Assembly: GCA_024226315.1 (NCBI GenBank)
Contig: JAAELT010000288.1
Location: 1 to 49,250 of the forward strand
DNA from: a bacterium
Lineage (GTDB): Bacteria; Acidobacteriota; Thermoanaerobaculia; Multivoradales; J023
DNA: 49,250 bases
Reading direction: 5' to 3'
This document shows, one piece after another, positions 44,409 through 49,250 of this stretch (position 1 is its first letter; each line of letters opens with the position of its first letter). The notes under the pieces are model-generated. The model was not told where the DNA came from. It ran no database searches and worked only from the letters and a program-made list of their open reading frames with translations. The position numbers were made by a program, and so were the translations under genes.

Positions 44409-45281
44409 ATGCGTTACGAAGACACCATCTACCGCCCGCCGAGCGAGGCGAAATCTTACATCCTGCAAGCGACGATCGGTTGCTCGTGGAACCACTGTAC
44501 CTACTGTGACATGTACCTGGCGAAGAAGTTCCGGGTCCGGGAGCTGGAGGAGACGCTGGCCGACGTACGGACGGCCGGGGCGACGTATGGCGACGAGGTG
44601 CGGAAGGTGTTCGTGGCCGACGGCGACGCGCTGGTGATGGACCTGGAACACTGGCAGGCGATTCTCGACGCTTGCCGCGCGGCGTTCCCGCGCCTGCGGA
44701 GGGTGAGTGCCTATGCCACGGCAATCAACCTGAACGCCAAGAGTGAGGCGGAGCTGCAGCGGCTGCGCGAATTGGGGCTGTCGCTGCTCTACATCGGCCC
44801 GGAGACCGGCGACGACGCGACCTTCAAACGCATCGCCAAGGGAGCCGGCTTCGACGACCACGTGACGGCGGCGCAGCGGGCGCGGACGGCGGGCATGGCG
44901 TTGTCGGCGATCTTTCTGCTCGGAGCGGGCGGCACCGAACGCAGCGAAGAGCACGCTCGAGGCTCGGCGCGGCTGGTGACCGAGATGGATCCCGAGTTTC
45001 TGTCACTGCTGACTTTGACCGTCATTCCCGGCACGCCGATCGCCCGGCTCCAGGCGCGGGGAGGCTTCGAGCTGCCGACGGTCGAAGGCATGCTGCGTGA
45101 GCTGCGCACGATTGTTGCGCTGGCCAAGCCCACGGAAGCGATCTTCCGCACCAACCACGCTTCGAACTACCTGCCGCTCTCTGGCCGCCTGCCGCGTGAT
45201 CGGCAGCGCATCGTGGCGGCGGTCGACGGAGCGTTGGCCGGAGAAATCGCCCTACGGCCGGAATGGGCACGGGGATTGTGA
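44409..45281 (+). CDS. Radical SAM protein
   Basis: The 290-residue protein has ATIGCSWNHCTYCDMY, a C-x4-C-x2-C cluster as seen in the COG1032-type subgroup with the IGCSxNxCTFC signature, followed by the usual barrel motifs VFVADGDALV, LLYIGPETGDD and TVIPGTPI. There is no cobalamin domain or extra Cys cluster, and the substrate is unknown. The N-terminal RYEDTIYRPPSEAKSYILQ start is typical. No partner gene is evident; it is transcribed toward accessory DNA. Confidence 0.88.
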   Translation: MRYEDTIYRPPSEAKSYILQATIGCSWNHCTYCDMYLAKKFRVRELEETLADVRTAGATYGDEVRKVFVADGDALVMDLEHWQAILDACRAAFPRLRRVSAYATAINLNAKSEAELQRLRELGLSLLYIGPETGDDATFKRIAKGAGFDDHVTAAQRARTAGMALSAIFLLGAGGTERSEEHARGSARLVTEMDPEFLSLLTLTVIPGTPIARLQARGGFELPTVEGMLRELRTIVALAKPTEAIFRTNHASNYLPLSGRLPRDRQRIVAAVDGALAGEIALRPEWARGL

Positions 45282-45377
45282 GCCGCGCGTACCACGGAGC
45301 TCAAGCTGGTACTGATGGCACCGGAGGGATCGGCTTCTCGAGGTGTCCACCACAGTTGCCGGTCGGCCATCGCGACC

Positions 45378-45415
45378 TGTGCCATGCCGACGAGCTGGCG
45401 CTCGGCCAGCTCGCG
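45378..45415. repeat. 38-bp copy of the neighbouring gene's 3' end (left)
   Basis: Identical to 47312-47349, which is the 3' coding end of the small membrane gene at 47308-47643. Starts TGTGCCATGCCGACGAGCTG. Weaker similarity continues for about 30 bases to the right. With the right copy it flanks the three-gene operon. The surrounding stretch 45282-45570 shows no gene. Confidence 0.85.
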
Positions 45416-45570
45416 TTCCGATAGTGGCGCGACCTCGCGGTCGCCCGCAGCGAGGTGATGGAGCAGTACGAAGCGGGTGGTACCTAGGGATCGCCTGGCA
45501 GCGGTCGCTCGCTGTAGCTAACCGAGGGCGACTGCTCGGAAGCGTCCTCCCGGATTCCGGCCGCCTGGGA

Positions 45571-45966
45571 CTAGTTCGATCCGGCACTGTGGTGCAGCAC
45601 GACCTTGGCGCTGTCCGTCAGCTTATACCTGATCCACGTCGGCCTCTTCTTATCGCCTATCACGCTGGCGTGGGCTCGATTGCGACTCTCTAGATCCGGA
45701 GTGTGCTCGACGGTCAGCTCGAGGCTGCGGGGGCTTCCGGCCGGGAAAGAGATCACACTGTTCTTCCAAGGCTTTGGCGCGCGCTGCTGCGTCTCTATCG
45801 GCGTCGAATACTTAGACCAGTCGGTAGACATCGCCCCGCCATGGTCGCGAAAGACCCCCGGCATGAGTTCCTCTCCGACGAAGAACTGACAATGCGCCCG
45901 CATAAATAGGTTGTCCCTATCCGGGATCTCCTCGGCGATCCAGTCCTCTAGCGGTTGATCAGCCAA
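45571..45966 (-). CDS. Unknown protein, gene C of a three-gene operon
   Basis: I start it at TTG 45966, which overlaps gene B by 19 bases; farther upstream the frame only reads gene B antisense-free sequence out of phase. The 131-residue protein has LEDWIAEEIPDRDNLFMRAH, FFVGEELMPGVFRDHGGAMSTDWSKYSTPIETQQRA and LTVEHTPDLESRNRAHASVIG. I recall such MSTDW..Y.TP.ET..RA and EHTP...NRAH motifs in uncharacterised proteins across many bacteria, always without function. No signal or membrane segment. Acidic/His/Asp residues could be a catalytic site, unproven. Confidence 0.65.
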   Translation of the reverse strand: MADQPLEDWIAEEIPDRDNLFMRAHCQFFVGEELMPGVFRDHGGAMSTDWSKYSTPIETQQRAPKPWKNSVISFPAGSPRSLELTVEHTPDLESRNRAHASVIGDKKRPTWIRYKLTDSAKVVLHHSAGSN

Positions 45967-46517
45967 TGCAGAATCCCGCGCCTGTACTCTGATGTGGCAA
46001 TCGACCCTTCGATGGTCAAACGTTTGTCTTCGCCGTAGAATGTGGCTGGAGACGCTTCGTCGGACGGCACGTTGACCAGAAGCCCGAAGGCTGGCTCCTT
46101 CCAGTAGAGATCGATGCTCCCATCCGGCCCGGGACCAATGCTCGGAGCGGGGATGGAACACCGGGTTTCCTGCTGAAATCTCTCGGCGTGAAGCAAGAGG
46201 AAGCGAATAGCGCGCTCCCAGGTTTCGCGCTCGTAGCCAACGGCGCCCTCGTCATCCCAGTTGTCCTCTAGGCGATAGATTCGCCTAGAGCGCTCGATTG
46301 CCTCTTCTAGGGTCGGCGAGACATGCCTTCGTGAAGGTGACCGGTGGTCATCGACTTCCTTGCCCCACTCTTCGACCACTGCTCGCCGAGGCTGGGGCAA
46401 GCGCCAGGCTGCGACTGACGCTAGGTGGCTTCGGCCGGGCGACCGCTGCTCGTCTACCCAATGCTTCCGGCGGCAATCTCGGTCTCTGAAGCCAGGAACC
46501 CTCTGTGGTTGCATCAT
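45948..46517 (-). CDS. Unknown protein, gene B of a three-gene operon
   Basis: The 189-residue protein has a basic, probably disordered first 65 residues, then RSRRIYRLEDNWDDEGAVGY, WERAIRFLLLHAERF and PSIGPGPDGSIDLYWKEPAFGLLVNVPSDE, ending FYGEDKRLTIEGSI. The W-D-D-E-G and GPDGSIDLYW segments resemble a recurring uncharacterised family often next to gene-C-like proteins (recalled, not searched). It has no membrane helix. Its ATG overlaps the gene A stop (ATGA), and its stop overlaps gene C, so all three are translationally coupled. Confidence 0.7.
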   Translation of the reverse strand: MMQPQRVPGFRDRDCRRKHWVDEQRSPGRSHLASVAAWRLPQPRRAVVEEWGKEVDDHRSPSRRHVSPTLEEAIERSRRIYRLEDNWDDEGAVGYERETWERAIRFLLLHAERFQQETRCSIPAPSIGPGPDGSIDLYWKEPAFGLLVNVPSDEASPATFYGEDKRLTIEGSIATSEYRRGILHWLINR

Positions 46518-47176
46518 TCGTCTCCCGTGGCTAACAGCGGGAGATCTGCCGTTTTGGCGTACCCGCTAAGGCTGCGACACTTCTTGAGAGCGCGGTCAAC
46601 GGTTGACGACAGGCTATTGAGGTCGCTTTCACCCAAACCAATGAAGACCTCTTCGAGCTCGAATCTAGGTCCTTGGTGGAAAGTAAGCCGCAGGGTATTG
46701 ACAATTGTGGCAGCAACCGGACCACTCTCGACATCATCGAACACGGGGCGCAGATCGGTCATGATATCCGCTGTACAGAATCTGCGCTCATGCTCAGTAG
46801 CGAGACGGAATACCTTGGAGAGAATGCCGAGGGAGGACTCCAGCGCGAAAAGGCGCTCAAAGAAGGCGACAAGCTCCTCCTCAGCGTCCTTTACCAGCAG
46901 GCCAAGCGTCTCGTCTGACTTCAAGGTCTCGACGAGCAGAGCAGGGCGCACGATCTTCCGGCCATACGCCTGGTAGAGGCCCAGAAGCATATAGAGCACT
47001 TCTTCGGCGGCGTCTTCCGAAAGACCAGCGGTGTCAGCGAGTGGGTTCGTGCTTGCAACCAAGTCGGCGCCCTTGCCCTCAAGGTTGTCGAGCAATTCTC
47101 TGCGGCTTTCAGGACCCAGGTTGAGCAGGAGCTCAAGGGGTTTCTTCTGGCTCTTCGGTATATCTAGAGGTGGCAT
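46514..47176 (-). CDS. Unknown helical protein, gene A of a three-gene operon
   Basis: I choose ATG 47176 (GAGGG upstream) over 47191; earlier frame is neighbour sequence. The 220-residue protein is mostly helical (SRRELLDNLEGKGADLV, EEVLYMLLGLYQAYGRKIVRP, LKSDETLGLLVKDAEEELVAFFERLFAL), then FHQGPRFELEEVFIGLGESDLNSLSSTVDRALKK, a strand-helix ending like a COMM-type segment. No catalytic motif. A minus-strand TATACT at 47244-47249 is a good -10 candidate for the operon, 68 bases ahead of the start. Confidence 0.7.
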   Translation of the reverse strand: MPPLDIPKSQKKPLELLLNLGPESRRELLDNLEGKGADLVASTNPLADTAGLSEDAAEEVLYMLLGLYQAYGRKIVRPALLVETLKSDETLGLLVKDAEEELVAFFERLFALESSLGILSKVFRLATEHERRFCTADIMTDLRPVFDDVESGPVAATIVNTLRLTFHQGPRFELEEVFIGLGESDLNSLSSTVDRALKKCRSLSGYAKTADLPLLATGDE

Positions 47177-47243
47177 CACAACAGCCCTCATCAGCAAAGA
47201 ACATGCCGGCCATCGATTGCGCCTACAAGGACTCCTTTGGTCG

Positions 47244-47249
47244 AGTATA
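47244..47249 (-). promoter_or_regulatory. Possible -10 box of the three-gene operon
   Basis: TATACT on the minus strand, about 68 bases before gene A. The matching -35 is poor. It lies inside the inserted stretch, so the cassette appears to carry its own promoter. Confidence 0.4.
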
Positions 47250-47307
47250 CACGTCTTCGACCCTCCCCGTTTTCCGCCGCGGGTGGCGACCGGCGGCTCT
47301 GCGGCGT

Positions 47308-47643
47308 TCAGTGTGCCATGCCGACGAGCTGGCGCTCGGCCAGCTCGCGCTGCGAGAGTTGATGGCCGAATTCGCGGGTCAGCGCCTCCCGGGCCCCGGC
47401 CTGCGCCCGCCGACCCTTGCGGCAAGAGTAGAGCACGAGCGCGACCACCGCCCCCAGCATGGCCACCAGGATCAGCGGGTGGTGGATGAGGTAGGACGCG
47501 ACGATGGCCAGGAAGGCGGTGACGAGACCGAGGACCAGGCTGGCGAGCAGGAGGCCGAGCTCGGCGATCCGCCCGATCACCGGCACGTGCATGAGGATGC
47601 GGATCCTGCCTTCTTCCGAGCCGGAGACAGACTCGGCCCGCAC
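47308..47643 (-). CDS. Small membrane protein, possibly a truncated TMEM43-like C-terminus
   Basis: The 111-codon frame starts at a GTG with no good ribosome site. RIRILMHVPVIGRIAELGLLLASLVLGLVTAFLAIVASYLIHHPLI and the following helix make two or three membrane spans, like the C-terminal part of TMEM43-type proteins (recalled resemblance), then a basic tail KGRRAQ. It probably lost its N-terminal portion. Its 3' end recurs as the 38-bp repeat at 45378, on the far side of the three-gene operon. Confidence 0.5.
   Translation of the reverse strand: MRAESVSGSEEGRIRILMHVPVIGRIAELGLLLASLVLGLVTAFLAIVASYLIHHPLILVAMLGAVVALVLYSCRKGRRAQAGAREALTREFGHQLSQRELAERQLVGMAH
47312..47349. repeat. 38-bp repeat at the gene's own 3' end (right)
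   Basis: Native-looking partner of 45378-45415, within the coding end of the small membrane gene (two bases beyond its stop codon). Exact identity over 38 bases. Confidence 0.85.
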
Positions 47644-47749
47644 TGGAGCCTATCAGCGGATTCCGTTCAGCCTCGCCGCCGCTCAGGCCGGCCCGTTTCT
47701 TTGCCCTTTGCGCCGAAATCCGGGCAAATACGTCAAATCTCGGCGGGGG

Positions 47750-48481
47750 CTACTCCCCGAGCGCCACCCGACGTGCCGTCCACTCGCCGGCGGTGGGTCG
47801 GCCGGCGGCGAGATCGCGGGCTTCCCAGGTGCCGTGGATGTCGCCGGAGTCGGGATCGAGCTCGCCGCGGATGACGCCGACGACGCCGCGCTGCGAGTCG
47901 ACCATCTCGAGCTCCAGGCGGCCGCCGGCGAAGGTGCCCTTGGTCGAGCCCTCGGCGCCGTTCGACAGACTGTAGGAGCCGATCACCAGCGAGCCCTCGT
48001 TGCGCAGGTCGAGGATGCCCCAGACGTCGTTGGGCTGGGCCTGGACCTGCCAGGAGCCGGAGACGCCGGAGCTCTCGCCAGACAGCGAGATGCCCAGCCG
48101 CTCGAGCTCACGGGCCATGCCTGCCAGGCGCTGCATGCTCTCGAACATGTCGCGGCGCCGCTCGGCGGTCTCCTCGGTGCGGCCGCAGGCGCGCTCGCGG
48201 GCGACGGTCACTTGTGCATCCAGGTTGATCAGCTCGGTGCGTCCGCTGTGGGTGTCGGCCAGGGTGTCGTCGAGCTGGCGACTGAACTGCGCGAGCTCGG
48301 CCAGCGCGTCGTTCTCGCGCTCACGCGCGTCGAAGTACTGCTCGATCTTCAGGTCGAGTGAGCGCGCTTCGGTCGTGAAATCGTCGCGAAGCCTGGTCAC
48401 GCTCTCGGCGGCGAGCGGCGCCGTGGCGAGCACGAGGAGCAGGGCGAGGAGCGCGGGAGCCGACGAGGAGGGTCTCAACAT
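47750..48481 (-). CDS. Exported coiled-coil protein with strand-rich C-terminus
   Basis: GGAG precedes the ATG. The signal peptide ends about residue 25 (LLALLLVLATAPLAAES). Residues 30-130 are a long helical coiled coil (RLRDDFTTEARSLDLKIEQYF...MQRLAGMARELERLG). The C-terminal 100 residues have alternating strand motifs (GSWQVQAQPNDVWGILDLRNEGSLVIGSY; GGRLELEMVD; GELDPDSGDIHGTWEA) like a lipocalin/streptavidin-type barrel. Function unknown; periplasmic or surface. It probably forms an operon with the next gene upstream. Confidence 0.8.
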   Translation of the reverse strand: MLRPSSSAPALLALLLVLATAPLAAESVTRLRDDFTTEARSLDLKIEQYFDARERENDALAELAQFSRQLDDTLADTHSGRTELINLDAQVTVARERACGRTEETAERRRDMFESMQRLAGMARELERLGISLSGESSGVSGSWQVQAQPNDVWGILDLRNEGSLVIGSYSLSNGAEGSTKGTFAGGRLELEMVDSQRGVVGVIRGELDPDSGDIHGTWEARDLAAGRPTAGEWTARRVALGE

Positions 48482-48528
48482 GGCGTTTCTCCATACGGAT
48501 TGAGTGCGGAAGTCCCGCGGACTATAGA

Positions 48529-48563
48529 CCAGGCCCGCCGGGATCGGAACCCGGCGGGCCTGG
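48529..48563. terminator. 14-bp perfect hairpin between minus-strand genes
   Basis: CCAGGCCCGCCGGG (48529-48542) pairs with CCCGGCGGGCCTGG (48550-48563), loop ATCGGAA. It lies 16 bases after the stop of the gene at 48579 and 48 bases before the next start. No strong T-tract, so it may slow rather than end transcription. Confidence 0.6.
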
Positions 48564-48578
48564 TTCGCGGCAGGGCTG

Positions 48579-49250
48579 TTACGGGTGCCCGGCCAGGCTG
48601 AGAGCGGAAGAGTACCGCACCGCCCACAGGGCGTGCCGGCTGTTGTCGAGATCCACCAGCCAGCAGATCAGGTGGCCGTTGACCGAGACCAGGAGCTGGC
48701 CGTCCCGCAGAGCCGGGAGTGATTGTCGCCAGTCGACTTCGAGCCGGCGCGCGGCATCGGAGATCGCCACCCCCCGAGATTCGAGGCCCGTACCATCCGG
48801 CCCGGACATCCGAGCGCGGAGGAAGACTCCCTCCTCGGTACGCTGGGCCTCGATCACGAAGATCGAGCGGCCGTCGGCGTCGACTCCTTCGGCCAGGGCG
48901 GCCCGGCGCCATTGCGGCGGCAAGGTCGAAAGATCGAGGGACCAGAGCCCGAGGAAGTCGCCCGGAGATCCGGCGAGCGCGAGCTGATCGAGCGACGAGG
49001 CGGGAATGTGCCAGGCGATGGTGTCGCCGGACTCGAAGCCGTCCCGTCCTGCGGGCGTAGTCGATTCCTCGGCAGGTTCGGTGGGCGTGCTCGGCGTCGG
49101 CGCCCAGAACGCCAGAGATTCGGGGACGATGTCGAGGATGTGCTGCTCGCGAAAGACCGCCAGGACGCCCAGGCAGAAGACAGCCATCACCATGAGCTCC
49201 CAGAGGCCGAAGTGCTGAGCCATCAAGCCGTGCAGAGGCCACATGAGCAC
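48579..49250 (-). CDS. Membrane-anchored protein of unknown function (5' end may lie beyond window)
   Basis: The frame is open to the window edge, so the start is uncertain; MLMWPLHGLMAQHFG is at the edge. A hydrophobic segment LWELMVMAVFCLGVLAVF (about residues 17-34) anchors it. A Pro/Thr/Glu linker (PTPSTPTEPAEESTTPAG) leads to a strand-rich domain (TIAWHIPASSLDQLALAG...FLRARMSGPDGTGL...QLLVSVNGHLICWLVDLDN). I do not recognise the family. Confidence 0.65.
   Translation of the reverse strand: MLMWPLHGLMAQHFGLWELMVMAVFCLGVLAVFREQHILDIVPESLAFWAPTPSTPTEPAEESTTPAGRDGFESGDTIAWHIPASSLDQLALAGSPGDFLGLWSLDLSTLPPQWRRAALAEGVDADGRSIFVIEAQRTEEGVFLRARMSGPDGTGLESRGVAISDAARRLEVDWRQSLPALRDGQLLVSVNGHLICWLVDLDNSRHALWAVRYSSALSLAGHP

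Overview
This is a GC-rich (clearly above 60 percent by eye) chromosomal window from a Gram-negative bacterium. LptD, a TonB-type C-terminus, MltG and many exported proteins imply an outer membrane. Several families point to Acidobacteriota, probably Thermoanaerobaculia or a near relative: the secreted-protein tail NDRYWVF...ATC at 3803-3964, the alpha-helical TPR protein at 39291-40409, and the kinase-like/TonB fusion at 21931-23910. That assignment rests on recalled family resemblance, not a search.

Layout. 1-8000 is accessory DNA: the end of a vWA/DUF3520 gene, a BrnT/BrnA toxin-antitoxin pair wedged between two copies of that gene's 3' end, a membrane protein, an XRE regulator, a gene remnant, a secreted sulfatase, and a membrane protein + SIR2-like pair that looks like a defence unit. 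8000-17900 holds envelope and glycan genes (GNAT protein, PIG-L/GT2 fusion, two GT2 enzymes, PEGA-domain protein) plus an ECF sigma/anti-sigma/YbjQ operon. 17977-38908 is mostly housekeeping: DUF3891, malic enzyme MaeB, CsgG-like protein, pseudokinase-TonB fusion, MltG, RuvX, thiolase, LptD, nucleotide-sugar genes (RmlA, RmlD, GMD-like), DUF1232, HD phosphohydrolase, TsaD, aminotransferase, NYN/OST-HTH protein, deoxynucleoside kinase and ThiG.

From 38992 the window turns accessory again. A tRNA-Arg(ACG) gene is the left end of a 3.3-kb island: its last 45 bases recur exactly at 42351-42395. The island carries a 23-residue peptide gene upstream of a TPR protein, two unknown genes (one with a fresh 60-bp tandem duplication) and an orphan ribbon-helix-helix antitoxin, with no recombinase. 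Next come an isochorismatase-fold hydrolase behind a textbook CRP/FNR box, a Crp/Fnr regulator and a radical SAM protein. Then a three-gene overlapping operon of unknown function (45571-47176) lies between two copies of a 38-bp sequence from the 3' end of the neighbouring gene. The window ends in exported proteins of unknown function.

The main theme is small cargo modules (BrnTA; peptide+TPR; the three-gene operon) sitting beside duplicated 3' ends of a resident gene or tRNA, none with a recombinase in the window. The best candidates for undescribed systems are the three-gene operon, the peptide/TPR pair and the membrane protein + SIR2 pair.
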